Program-made: the position numbers and the translations under genes | Part shown: positions 1 through 7,566 of the stretch, piece by piece | Layout of the letters: the number at the start of each line of letters is the position of its first letter | Position numbering within the stretch: the stretch's first letter is position 1 | Assembly: GCA_041654355.1 (NCBI GenBank) | Contig: JBAZDQ010000004.1 | Span: 1 to 64,000 of the forward strand | Source: DMER64 sp041654355 | Lineage (GTDB): Bacteria; Bacteroidota; Bacteroidia; Bacteroidales; UBA932 | Length of the DNA stretch: 64,000 nucleotides | Direction: 5' to 3' | The notes under the pieces: model-generated | Database searches by the model: none | What the model saw: the letters and a program-made list of their open reading frames with translations, nothing else | What the model was told of the DNA's origin: nothing

Positions 1-90
1 AAAGGAGGACCTGCACGTATAGGACGCCGTCTGAACGATAAGGGTAAACTGGTACGTTACGCTAAAAAATCGGGAGAGGAGATCAAGTAA
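1..90 (+). CDS. rplX: 50S ribosomal protein L24, C-terminal end (partial)
   Basis: Only the last 29 codons lie in the window; the start is upstream. The visible peptide contains the RIGRR and KSGEE segments typical of the bacterial L24 C-terminus and ends in TAA. L24 binds 23S rRNA early in large-subunit assembly. Its stop codon overlaps the rplE ATG by one base (TAATG), so the two genes are probably translationally coupled, and the order L24-L5-S14 is that of the spc operon. Confidence 0.93.
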   Translation, partial: KGGPARIGRRLNDKGKLVRYAKKSGEEIK

Positions 91-695
91 TGGCAAAAGC
101 AGTAAAAAAACAACAACCGGCACCTGTAGTGGTAAAAGACTATGTGCCCGCCCTGCAGAAAAAATACAAAGAGGAAATTGTGCCAAAGCTGATGAAACAA
201 TTCGGCTATACTTCAGTTATGCAGGTTCCCGGGCTGGAAAAAATCGTTTTGAATGAAGGCGTAGGTTCTGCCACTGCCGATAAAAAACTTATTGAGACAG
301 CACAGAACGAACTGACACTCATAGCCGGGCAGAAAGCGATACAAACTTTTTCACGTAAAGACATTTCCAATTTTAAATTGCGCCGGGGAATGCCCATTGG
401 TGTTAAGGTTACTTTACGTTCCGCAAAAATGTATGAATTTTTGGACCGTCTGATCTCCATTGCACTTCCCCGCATCAGGGATTTTAAAGGGATTGCTGAA
501 AAATTTGACGGACGCGGAAATTACACGCTAGGCATCAGGGAGCAGATCATTTTCCCCGAGATAGATATTGACAAAATCTCAAAGATACTGGGAATTGAGA
601 TCACCTTTGTTACAACCAGCGGGAAAGACGAAGAAGCTTATGCCCTGCTGCGTGAATTCGGATTACCTTTTAAAAACATAAAAAAACAACAATAA
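90..695 (+). CDS. rplE: 50S ribosomal protein L5
   Basis: L5 binds 5S rRNA and contacts the P-site tRNA in the central protuberance. The 201-residue protein is about 16-20 residues longer than E. coli L5. The extra part is a basic, Pro/Val-rich N-terminus before the conserved PALQKKYKEEIVPKL region, as is common in Bacteroidota. The ATG overlaps the rplX stop and is preceded by a GAGGAG Shine-Dalgarno-like run at about 76-81, one of few in the window. rpsN follows with no gap. Family and start are secure. Confidence 0.97.
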   Translation: MAKAVKKQQPAPVVVKDYVPALQKKYKEEIVPKLMKQFGYTSVMQVPGLEKIVLNEGVGSATADKKLIETAQNELTLIAGQKAIQTFSRKDISNFKLRRGMPIGVKVTLRSAKMYEFLDRLISIALPRIRDFKGIAEKFDGRGNYTLGIREQIIFPEIDIDKISKILGIEITFVTTSGKDEEAYALLREFGLPFKNIKKQQ

Positions 696-965
696 ATGGC
701 AAAAGAGTCAATGAAAGCGCGCGAGGTCAAACGTGCCAGATTATGCGCCAGGTATGCAGAAAAAAGGAAAGCTTTGAAAGAGGCGGGAGATTGGGAAGGT
801 TTGGCAAAGCTGCCCAAAAACTCCAGCCCGGTTCGCCTGCACAATCGCTGTTCCATTACAGGCAGACCCAAGGGATACATGCGTGAGTTTGGAATTTCCC
901 GCATTCAGTTCCGCGAAATGGCAAGTAACGGTTTGATCCCCGGCGTACGCAAAGCAAGCTGGTAG
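696..965 (+). CDS. rpsN: 30S ribosomal protein S14 (zinc-independent form)
   Basis: S14 is a small-subunit head protein that binds 16S rRNA late in assembly. At 89 residues it is the long form of the family. The CxxC-x(n)-CxxC zinc ribbon of the short form is absent, and the conserved RNRCxxTGRPxG-like stretch is present as HNRCSITGRPKG. The ATG follows directly on the rplE stop with no Shine-Dalgarno sequence. The 87-base gap after it is the largest inside the ribosomal block. Confidence 0.97.
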   Translation: MAKESMKAREVKRARLCARYAEKRKALKEAGDWEGLAKLPKNSSPVRLHNRCSITGRPKGYMREFGISRIQFREMASNGLIPGVRKASW

Positions 966-980
966 ACAAAGGCCCTTTGT
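966..980. repeat. Short perfect inverted repeat in the rpsN-rpsH gap
   Basis: ACAAAGG and CCTTTGT flank a single C. The repeat starts at the first base after the rpsN stop. No T-run follows, so it does not look like an intrinsic terminator. The rest of the gap up to 1052 holds a weaker imperfect repeat (CGGGCAA ... TTGCCG, about 1013-1028) and no clear promoter box. A role as RNA processing or ribosomal-protein binding site is possible but unproven. Confidence 0.4.
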
Positions 981-1052
981 GGGCCGGCCATACATATTAT
1001 TTATTGGATATCGGGCAATTTATTGCCGAAAACAAATTTAAAAACCTTTATT

Positions 1053-1448
1053 ATGACTGATCCAATAGCAGATTATCTGACAAGGATTCGCAATGCGGTG
1101 ACCGCAGGACACAAAGTCGTGGAAATACCCGCATCAAAGGTAAAAACGGAACTCACCCGTATTTTACACGAAAAGGGTTACATACTCAGTTATAAAATTG
1201 AGGAAGGAACACCCTCCAACACCATTAAGATCGCATTAAAGTACCATCCCGAGACAAAACGCCCGGCTATTAAAAAGCTTATCCGCGTTTCCAGTCCCGG
1301 TTTGCGCCGTTATGCGAGTGTGGATAAAATGCCCCGCGTTCTGAACGGACTGGGTGTTGCTATCATATCCACATCCAAAGGAATAATCACCGACAAGGAA
1401 GCCAGGACGCTCAACGTAGGTGGTGAGATCATGTGTTACGTATATTAA
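1053..1448 (+). CDS. rpsH: 30S ribosomal protein S8
   Basis: S8 binds the central domain of 16S rRNA and, in E. coli, represses the spc operon. The reading frame is open upstream to a TTG at 1023. The ATG at 1053 gives the canonical MTDPIADYLTRIRNA start and the usual 131 residues, so I prefer it. The conserved C-terminal stretch STSKGIITDKEA is present. There is no Shine-Dalgarno sequence before the ATG. The protein ends 13 bases before rplF. Confidence 0.96.
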   Translation: MTDPIADYLTRIRNAVTAGHKVVEIPASKVKTELTRILHEKGYILSYKIEEGTPSNTIKIALKYHPETKRPAIKKLIRVSSPGLRRYASVDKMPRVLNGLGVAIISTSKGIITDKEARTLNVGGEIMCYVY

Positions 1449-1461
1449 TGAAAAGAACAAT

Positions 1462-2022
1462 ATGTCACGAATAGGAAAACTCCCTGTAAACCTGCCAAAA
1501 GACGTGAGCGTAACCATAGGCTCGGGCAATTTGGTGACGGTGAAAGGCCCTCTCGGAGAATTACAACAAAAAGTAGATCCGGACATCAAAGTGTCAATAG
1601 AGGGAACTGAGCTTAAGCTGGAACGTCCTACAGATCAGCCGCGCCACCGGTCAATGCACGGTTTGTACCGTGCCCTGATCCACAATATGGTGGTTGGCGT
1701 TTCTACAGGTTTTACCACTAAGCAGGAATTGGTCGGCGTGGGTTACCGCGTTGAGGCAAAAGGACAAATGCTGGAATTCAACCTGGGTTATTCTCATGAT
1801 ATCCATTTCATGTTACCCAAGGAGATAAAAGCATCGGTGGAAATTGCCCGGAAAGGCGCGAATCCCGTCCTGACACTTACGAGTCATGACAAGCAGTTAC
1901 TGGGAACAGTCGCTGCCAAGATTCGGTCACTGCGTGTTCCCGAACCTTACAAGGGCAAGGGTATTAAATTTGTAGGTGAACAAATACGCCGTAAAGCCGG
2001 GAAATCGGCCGGAGCTAAATAG
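1462..2022 (+). CDS. rplF: 50S ribosomal protein L6
   Basis: L6 binds helix 97 of 23S rRNA near the factor-binding site. The 186-residue protein begins MSRIGKLPV, the family's standard N-terminus; an in-frame upstream start at 1420 would overlap rpsH and is unlikely. It ends with the GKGI...RRKAGK motif of the second L6 repeat. It lies between rpsH and rplR in normal spc order, and 14 bases separate it from rplR. Confidence 0.97.
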   Translation: MSRIGKLPVNLPKDVSVTIGSGNLVTVKGPLGELQQKVDPDIKVSIEGTELKLERPTDQPRHRSMHGLYRALIHNMVVGVSTGFTTKQELVGVGYRVEAKGQMLEFNLGYSHDIHFMLPKEIKASVEIARKGANPVLTLTSHDKQLLGTVAAKIRSLRVPEPYKGKGIKFVGEQIRRKAGKSAGAK

Positions 2023-2036
2023 TAGGAGATGAAATT

Positions 2037-2399
2037 ATGGCTTTAACAAAACAAGCAAGAAGACAACGGATAAAATACCGCATTCGCAAGCGGATCTCCG
2101 GAACTCCAGAACGTCCCAGAATGGCCGTTTACAGGAGTAATAAACAGATATATGTACAGATGATAGACGACACCAGGGGCATAACTTTGGTGCAGGCTTC
2201 TTCCAAAGACGCTTCCCTGGTTGAAGCACTCAAAGGAAAGAATCCCGTCCAGATATCCGCACTTGTAGGCAAACTGGCTGCAGAAAGGGCTCTGGAAAAA
2301 GGCATCACCACAGTATCATTTGACCGTGGAGGATACCTCTATCACGGAAGGGTAAAAAGTATAGCAGATGCCGCCAGGGAAGGTGGTCTAAAATTCTAA
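2037..2399 (+). CDS. rplR: 50S ribosomal protein L18
   Basis: L18 binds 5S rRNA together with L5 and L25-type proteins and helps place 5S rRNA in the large subunit. The protein is 120 residues, with a basic N-terminus (RRQRIKYRIRKRISGTPERPR) and the C-terminal FDRGGYLYHGRVKSIADAAREGG motif region. A Shine-Dalgarno AGGAGA at 2024-2029 sits 7 bases before the ATG, better than most genes here. rpsE follows after 7 bases. Confidence 0.97.
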   Translation: MALTKQARRQRIKYRIRKRISGTPERPRMAVYRSNKQIYVQMIDDTRGITLVQASSKDASLVEALKGKNPVQISALVGKLAAERALEKGITTVSFDRGGYLYHGRVKSIADAAREGGLKF

Positions 2400-2406
2400 T
2401 ACGGAT

Positions 2407-2925
2407 ATGGCAAGTATAAAAGCAAAAAAAGTAAAAGCCACGGACCTTGAATTAAAAGACCGTCTGGTGGCTATTCAGCGTGTTACCAAAGTAACGAAGG
2501 GAGGGCGTCATTTCAGTTTCGCCGCCATTGTCGTTGTTGGTGATGAAAAAGGAGTTGTGGGATACGGATTGGGAAAAGCGGGAGAGGTAACCTCGGCCAT
2601 ATCAAAAGGTATTGAGGATGCAAAGAAGAATCTTTACCGCATTCCTTTGAACAGGGAAACGATTCCCCACGAAATGGAATCCAAGTTCGGAGGAGCACGC
2701 GTATTTATGAAACCTGCCGCACCCGGATCGGGCGTTATTGCGGGGGGTGCTATGCGCGCTGTTTTTGAATCGGTGGGAGTACATGATGTACTGGCGAAGT
2801 CCAAAGGGTCTTCCAATCCTCACAACCTGGTCAAGGCAACCGTACATGCCCTTATGGAAATGCGTGATGCATACCAGGTGGCCGGCGTACGCGGCATTAA
2901 AATGGATAAAGTCTTTAACGGATAA
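2407..2925 (+). CDS. rpsE: 30S ribosomal protein S5
   Basis: S5 sits on the solvent face of the small subunit at the mRNA entry site and contributes to decoding fidelity. The 172-residue protein carries the S5 dsRNA-binding domain (KGGRHFSFAA, about residues 30-40, then GDEKGVVGYGLGKA) and the C-terminal domain with APGSGVIAGG and the SNPHN-VKAT region. No Shine-Dalgarno sequence precedes its ATG, unlike rpmD just downstream. Confidence 0.97.
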   Translation: MASIKAKKVKATDLELKDRLVAIQRVTKVTKGGRHFSFAAIVVVGDEKGVVGYGLGKAGEVTSAISKGIEDAKKNLYRIPLNRETIPHEMESKFGGARVFMKPAAPGSGVIAGGAMRAVFESVGVHDVLAKSKGSSNPHNLVKATVHALMEMRDAYQVAGVRGIKMDKVFNG

Positions 2926-2937
2926 GGAGGAAGGATT

Positions 2938-3120
2938 ATGGAAATTTGGAAAATCACACAGATTAAAAGTAAGAATTCCGCCACAGAACGCCAGATAGGC
3001 ACATTGGCTGCCCTGGGGATTCGCAGGATGAACCATTCGGTAGAAAAAGAAGCCACTCCGGTTATCCGGGGTATGGTGGAAAAAGTACGTCACTTGGTGT
3101 CTGTTGAAGAAGTAAAGTAA
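2938..3120 (+). CDS. rpmD: 50S ribosomal protein L30
   Basis: L30 is a small 23S rRNA-binding protein. The 60-residue sequence matches the family: WKITQIKS at the N-terminus, then RQIGTLAALGIRRMNHSV and the VRGMV-like VIRGMVEKVRHLV helix. A strong Shine-Dalgarno AAGGAGG (2924-2930) lies 7 bases upstream of the ATG, overlapping the rpsE stop. The next gene, rplO, has another one. Confidence 0.96.
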   Translation: MEIWKITQIKSKNSATERQIGTLAALGIRRMNHSVEKEATPVIRGMVEKVRHLVSVEEVK

Positions 3121-3133
3121 AGGAGGAAACAAT

Positions 3134-3583
3134 ATGAACTTATCAAATTTAAAACCCGCAGAAGGGTCGGTTTCCAAGAGAAAACGTATTGGACGCGGTG
3201 AGGGATCCGGTAGAGGAGGCACCTCTACACGCGGACACAAGGGAGCCCAGTCACGTTCAGGCTATTCCCGCAAACCCGGATTTGAGGGGGGGCAGATGCC
3301 TTTGCAGCGTCGTCTTCCGAAATTCGGATTCAGGAATATCAACCGGGTAGAGTATAAGGCCATCAACCTTTCCACTTTACAGGCGTTACATGAAAAAACA
3401 GGCGTTACCGATATAAACGCAGACACATTGCGCGAAGCCGGACTGGTGTCCAGGAACGACCTTATTAAAATATTGGGGAACGGTGAACTTAATGTCAAAC
3501 TGAACGTTACTGCGCACGGTTTTTCCAAAAAGGCAAAAGAAGCTATTGAGGCAAAAGAGGGGAAAGTTGCTGTCATTGAATAA
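3134..3583 (+). CDS. rplO: 50S ribosomal protein L15
   Basis: L15 is a late-assembly 23S rRNA-binding protein. The 149-residue protein has the Gly/Arg-rich extended N-terminus (RKRIGRGEGSGRGGTSTRGHKGAQSR in part) followed by the FEGGQMPLQRRLPKFGF motif and the globular C-terminal domain. AGGAGG at 3121-3126 lies 7 bases before the ATG. It directly precedes secY, as in most bacterial spc operons. Confidence 0.97.
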   Translation: MNLSNLKPAEGSVSKRKRIGRGEGSGRGGTSTRGHKGAQSRSGYSRKPGFEGGQMPLQRRLPKFGFRNINRVEYKAINLSTLQALHEKTGVTDINADTLREAGLVSRNDLIKILGNGELNVKLNVTAHGFSKKAKEAIEAKEGKVAVIE

Positions 3584-3602
3584 CCCAGAACAAGCCTGAC
3601 CA

Positions 3603-4922
3603 ATGAAAAAACTGATAGAAACCATACAAAACATTTTCAAGATTGAAGAACTGCGCAAGCGGATCGTATACACGATATTGCTTCTGCTGATCTACAGGCT
3701 GGGCAGCTTCGTGGTTTTGCCCGGGATAGATCCCATGCAGTTGAGCAACCTGCAGGCACAGGCTTCCGGGGGTCTGGTGGGATTGTTGAACATGTTTTCG
3801 GGCGGAGCGTTCGGAAATGCATCCATTTTTGCCCTGGGCGTTATGCCCTACATCTCGGCTTCCATCGTAATCCAGCTTCTGGGTATTATGATACCGTATT
3901 TCCAGAGGATGCAGAGGGAAGGAGAAAGCGGTCGAAGGAAAATGAACCAGTGGACCCGCTACCTGACCATACTGATCCTTGTACTGCAGGGGCCGATGTA
4001 TCTGACTAATTTACATGCACAGCTTCCTGAATCGGCATTCCTGCTGAGCGGATTTTCGTTCAATCTTTTTGCCACGGTAGTACTCATAGGCGGGACCATG
4101 TTCATTATGTGGCTTGGTGAAAGGATTACGGATCGCGGACTGGGTAACGGTATTTCCCTGATCATTATGGTCGGGATCGTAGCCCGCCTGCCTTTCGCAT
4201 TTGTTGCCGAGGCCGGGGACCGTTGGTCTCAATCATCCGGGGGTATCCTCATGCTGGTTGTTGAACTGATCGTATTATTCTTTATCTTTATAGCTTCCAT
4301 AGCATTGGTACAGGGTGTCCGCAAGATACCTGTCCAATATGCAAAACGCATTGTGGGCAACAAGCAATACGGCGGCGTACGTCAGTACATTCCCTTGAAG
4401 ATCAATGCTGCCGGAGTTATGCCTATCATTTTTGCACAGGCACTGGTGTTGTTTCCCATGATCTTTGCCAGTTTTGACGCCACCCGCGGCTTTGCGGCCG
4501 TAATGAGCAACACGCAGGGATTTTGGTATAATTTTGTGTTCTTCATTCTGGTGGTAGCCTTTACGTATTTTTATACAGCCGTAACGGTCAATCCCACCAA
4601 TATGGCGGACGATATGAAAAAGAACGGAGGTTTTATTCCCGGTGTTAAACCCGGAAAGAAAACAGCCGAGTACATTGACACTATAATGTCCCGTATCACC
4701 CTGCCCGGTTCCATATTTTTGGGATTTGTGGCGATCATGCCTGTTTTTGCGCAGATGATGGGGGTGAACATGCAGTTTGCCCAGTTCTACGGAGGAACAT
4801 CGCTGTTGATTCTTGTAGGTGTTATACTGGATACTTTGCAACAGATAGAAAGTCATCTTCTGATGCGTCACTATGACGGATTGATGAAGACGGGAAGGCT
4901 GAAAGGCCGTTCCAATATGTAG
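3603..4922 (+). CDS. secY: Preprotein translocase channel SecY
   Basis: SecY forms the protein-conducting channel of the inner membrane, working with SecE, SecG and SecA. The 439-residue sequence has ten hydrophobic segments, the first at about residues 18-38. Family signatures are visible: the plug region GGLVGLLNMFSGGAF, LGVMPYISASI, GERITDRGLGNGISL and the C-terminal HLLMRHYDG loop. No Shine-Dalgarno sequence precedes the ATG. Location between rplO and map is standard for the spc operon. Confidence 0.97.
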   Translation: MKKLIETIQNIFKIEELRKRIVYTILLLLIYRLGSFVVLPGIDPMQLSNLQAQASGGLVGLLNMFSGGAFGNASIFALGVMPYISASIVIQLLGIMIPYFQRMQREGESGRRKMNQWTRYLTILILVLQGPMYLTNLHAQLPESAFLLSGFSFNLFATVVLIGGTMFIMWLGERITDRGLGNGISLIIMVGIVARLPFAFVAEAGDRWSQSSGGILMLVVELIVLFFIFIASIALVQGVRKIPVQYAKRIVGNKQYGGVRQYIPLKINAAGVMPIIFAQALVLFPMIFASFDATRGFAAVMSNTQGFWYNFVFFILVVAFTYFYTAVTVNPTNMADDMKKNGGFIPGVKPGKKTAEYIDTIMSRITLPGSIFLGFVAIMPVFAQMMGVNMQFAQFYGGTSLLILVGVILDTLQQIESHLLMRHYDGLMKTGRLKGRSNM

Positions 4923-4945
4923 AGATTTAAATTGTTCTTTGTTTA

Positions 4946-5716
4946 ATGATTATTACGAAAACCGAAGAAGAGATCGCGCTTATGCGCGAAAATGGGATGC
5001 TGGTTTCCAAAACACTTGCGGAAGTAGGAAAGCATATTGCCCCCGGGGTGACCACCGGTCATCTCAATGCAATTGCCGAGTCTTTCATTCGTGATCACGG
5101 AGCTGTTCCCGCTTTTCTCGGATATAACGGTTTTCCATTTACCCTCTGTGTTTCTGTTAATTCGGTAGTGGTCCACGGTTTTCCCGGGGATTACCTGTTG
5201 AAGGAAGGAGACATAGTTTCTGTGGATTGCGGGACAAAGTATAAGGGGTTTTTTGGGGACTCGGCCTACACTTTTGGTGTAGGACAAGTTTCCGAAGCGG
5301 CTGAACTGCTTATGCGCACCACCCGGGAATCACTTTTCAAGGGTATTGAGAAAGCCGTTACCGGTAATCGCACTGGCGATATCGGTGCTGCAGTTCAGAC
5401 TTATGTGGAAGAACGGGGATTTTCAGTGGTAAGGGAAATGGTAGGTCACGGCATTGGCCGCCACCTTCATGAAAAACCGGATGTGCCGAATTACGGCAGG
5501 CCCGGTCAGGGGAAACACCTGGAAGAAGGAATGGTGATATGCATAGAACCTATGATTAACCAGGGAGGAAGAGGCGTTTACCTGGAAAGAGACGGTTGGA
5601 CACTAAGAACAGCAGATAACAGGAATTCGGCCCATTACGAACTGACGGTTGTCATTCATAAAAACAAGGCAGAACTTCTGTCAACATTTGCCTTCATAGA
5701 AGGTGAAACCATATAA
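4946..5716 (+). CDS. map: Type I methionine aminopeptidase
   Basis: Removes the N-terminal methionine from nascent proteins after deformylation, in the cytoplasm. The 256-residue protein is the short type Ia form without an N-terminal zinc extension. All five metal ligands can be seen: D94 and D105 (VDCG...GDSAYTF), H168 (GHGIGRHLHE), E201 (IEPM) and E232 (HYELTV); H77 is the substrate-side histidine. It lies between secY and infA, a common bacterial arrangement linking export, maturation and translation. Confidence 0.96.
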   Translation: MIITKTEEEIALMRENGMLVSKTLAEVGKHIAPGVTTGHLNAIAESFIRDHGAVPAFLGYNGFPFTLCVSVNSVVVHGFPGDYLLKEGDIVSVDCGTKYKGFFGDSAYTFGVGQVSEAAELLMRTTRESLFKGIEKAVTGNRTGDIGAAVQTYVEERGFSVVREMVGHGIGRHLHEKPDVPNYGRPGQGKHLEEGMVICIEPMINQGGRGVYLERDGWTLRTADNRNSAHYELTVVIHKNKAELLSTFAFIEGETI

Positions 5717-5746
5717 AAAGAAAGAGATTATAAAGGATTAACACAA

Positions 5747-5965
5747 ATGCCCAAACAATCTGCAATTGAAAAAGAAGGTGTAATTATTGAAGCATTGTCC
5801 AATGCCATGTTCCGTGTGGAACTGGACAACGGACATGTGATAATTGCCCACATTTCGGGAAAGATGAGGATGCACTACATCCGTATCCTGCCCGGCGACA
5901 GGGTTCGGGTGGAAATGTCTCCCTATGATCTTACTAAAGGCCGCATAACCTTTAGGTATAAGTAA
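5747..5965 (+). CDS. infA: Translation initiation factor IF-1
   Basis: IF-1 binds the ribosomal A site during initiation. It is 72 residues and a single OB fold: the sequence has the GVIIEALSNAMFRVELDNGH start, the ISGKMRMHYIRILPGDRVRVE core and a DLTKGRITFRYK end, all typical. An AAAGGA at about 5736-5741 may serve as a weak ribosome binding site. rpmJ follows after 21 bases. Confidence 0.97.
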   Translation: MPKQSAIEKEGVIIEALSNAMFRVELDNGHVIIAHISGKMRMHYIRILPGDRVRVEMSPYDLTKGRITFRYK

Positions 5966-5986
5966 TTATGTTTAAAGATTACTACA

Positions 5987-6103
5987 ATGAAAGTAAAAGC
6001 ATCCGTAAAAAAGCGCAGTGAAGATTGTAAAATCGTAAGACGTAAAGGACGTTTGTATGTGATTTGCAAAAAGAACCCCAAGTTCAAAATGCGCCAGGGA
6101 TAA
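5987..6103 (+). CDS. rpmJ: 50S ribosomal protein L36 (zinc ligands incomplete)
   Basis: This is a 38-codon gene. The peptide starts MKVKASVKKRS and ends KFKMRQG, the L36 pattern. Classical L36 binds zinc through C-x2-C-x12-C-x4-H. Here only C14 and C27 remain: the first Cys is Ser11 and the His position is Phe33, so zinc binding is probably lost. L36 binds 23S rRNA in the large subunit. It is flanked by infA and rpsM, as expected. Confidence 0.93.
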   Translation: MKVKASVKKRSEDCKIVRRKGRLYVICKKNPKFKMRQG

Positions 6104-6134
6104 AAACCAGTAAAATAAAAAAGTATTATAAATT

Positions 6135-6512
6135 ATGGCACGTATAGCCGGAGTAGACTTACCCAATAATAAACGCGGAGAAATAGGACTGACCTATATC
6201 TACGGGATCGGTCGCAGCTCTGCCCGGGAGATCCTGGGCAAGGCGGGGATCGATTTTGACACAAAAGTGAAGGAATGGAATGACGATCAGATCGCAGCCA
6301 TCCGTTCGCTTATCACGGAAGAGTATAAAATTGAAGGAGAACTTCGTTCTTCCGTTCAAATGAATATCAAAAGGTTGATGGATATCGGTTGCTACAGGGG
6401 CATCCGTCATCGTATTGGATTGCCGGTACGCGGTCAGACCACCAAAAACAATGCACGTACACGTAAAGGACGCAAGAAAACGGTGGCCAACAAGAAGAAA
6501 GCAACCAAATAA
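6135..6512 (+). CDS. rpsM: 30S ribosomal protein S13
   Basis: S13 lies in the head of the small subunit and contacts the P-site tRNA and L5. The protein is 125 residues; it begins MARIAGVDLPNNKR, continues with GIGRSSAREIL (helix-two-turns-helix region), and ends in the basic RGQTTKNNARTRKGRKK tail that reaches the tRNA. No Shine-Dalgarno sequence. First gene of the alpha-operon part (rpsM-rpsK-rpsD-rpoA-rplQ). Confidence 0.97.
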   Translation: MARIAGVDLPNNKRGEIGLTYIYGIGRSSAREILGKAGIDFDTKVKEWNDDQIAAIRSLITEEYKIEGELRSSVQMNIKRLMDIGCYRGIRHRIGLPVRGQTTKNNARTRKGRKKTVANKKKATK

Positions 6513-6523
6513 CAACTGAGATT

Positions 6524-6916
6524 ATGGCAAAAAAATCAAATACTTCCAATAAGAAGAAAGTGGTCAAGGTGGATGCTTACGGACAAGCCCACATATCTTC
6601 GACATTCAACAATGTGATCGTGACCCTGGCTAACGGTGAAGGACAGGTTATCAGTTGGTCTTCAGCCGGAAAAATGGGATTCCGGGGTTCCAAGAAAAAC
6701 ACCCCATATGCTGCCCAGACAGCTGCCGCCGATTGTGCCAAAGTTGCTTATGACCTGGGATTACGCAAGGTAAAGGCATACGTGAAAGGACCCGGATCGG
6801 GCCGTGAGTCTGCCATTCGTACGATCCACGGAGCCGGTATAGAAATTACGGAAATCGTAGATGTAACCCCTCTCCCTCATAACGGATGCCGTCCCAAAGG
6901 ACGTCGCAGGGTATAA
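6524..6916 (+). CDS. rpsK: 30S ribosomal protein S11
   Basis: S11 forms part of the platform of the small subunit near the E site. The 130-residue sequence shows the conserved AHISSTFNNVIVTL start of the fold, GMGFRGS-like GKMGFRGSKKNTPYAAQ, KVKAYVKGPGSGRESAIR, and the C-terminal PLPHNGCRPKGRRRV. It is closely packed between rpsM (11-base gap) and rpsD (26-base gap). Confidence 0.97.
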   Translation: MAKKSNTSNKKKVVKVDAYGQAHISSTFNNVIVTLANGEGQVISWSSAGKMGFRGSKKNTPYAAQTAAADCAKVAYDLGLRKVKAYVKGPGSGRESAIRTIHGAGIEITEIVDVTPLPHNGCRPKGRRRV

Positions 6917-6942
6917 TTGTTGATCAATAAAAAAGAAAGAAG

Positions 6943-7548
6943 ATGGCAAGATATACAGGCCCAAAAACAAAAATAGCCCGTAAATTCGGTGAGCCGATTT
7001 ACGGTCCTGATAAAAATTACGAACGTAAGAATTATCCTCCCGGACAACACGGGATGATGAAAAAACGTAAAAAAACATCGGAATACGGTATTCAGCTTAA
7101 AGAAAAACAAAAAGTTAAATATACTTACGGTATTCTGGAACGCCAGTTCCACAACCTGTTTACAAAGGCTTCTTCCATGAAAGGCCGTAAAGGTGAAAAC
7201 CTGTTGCTTTTACTGGAGAGCCGTTTGGATAACATCGTATTCCGTATGGGAATAGCTCCTTCCAGACCGGCAGCACGCCAATTGGTCACTCACCGTCATA
7301 TAACGGTAGATGGAAAGGTATGTAATATACCTTCAGCCCTTCTCCGTCCCGGTGCCATAGTAGCTGTCAGAGAACGTTCCAAAAACCTGGAAGTTGTTCA
7401 GGAGAACATCTCCCGTTCTGTCAGCAAATATCCCTGGATAGAATGGGATGCCGCTTCCGTTTCAGGTAAGTTTTTGAACTTCCCGGATAGGACAGAGATT
7501 CCTGAAACTATCAATGAGCAATTAATCGTGGAGTTGTACTCCAAGTAA
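6943..7548 (+). CDS. rpsD: 30S ribosomal protein S4 (no zinc finger)
   Basis: S4 nucleates 16S rRNA 5'-domain assembly and, in E. coli, represses the alpha operon. The protein is 201 residues. The N-terminal part lacks the CxxC zinc site of Bacillus-type S4. The S4 RNA-binding domain (SRLDNIVFRMGIAPSR..ARQLVTHRHITVDG) lies at about residues 90-125. A weak purine run precedes the ATG. Whether it regulates this operon as in E. coli cannot be judged from sequence. Confidence 0.97.
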   Translation: MARYTGPKTKIARKFGEPIYGPDKNYERKNYPPGQHGMMKKRKKTSEYGIQLKEKQKVKYTYGILERQFHNLFTKASSMKGRKGENLLLLLESRLDNIVFRMGIAPSRPAARQLVTHRHITVDGKVCNIPSALLRPGAIVAVRERSKNLEVVQENISRSVSKYPWIEWDAASVSGKFLNFPDRTEIPETINEQLIVELYSK

Positions 7549-7566
7549 CATTTTTAAATTTCTACA

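Noticed and set aside
1023..1052. N-terminal extension of S8 from TTG 1023
   Set aside because: The conserved start MTDPIADY is at 1053, and S8 is 131 residues in this group.
4275..4871. 198-codon minus-strand frame inside secY
   Set aside because: Antisense to transmembrane segments of secY; the translation is His/Gln-rich without motifs.
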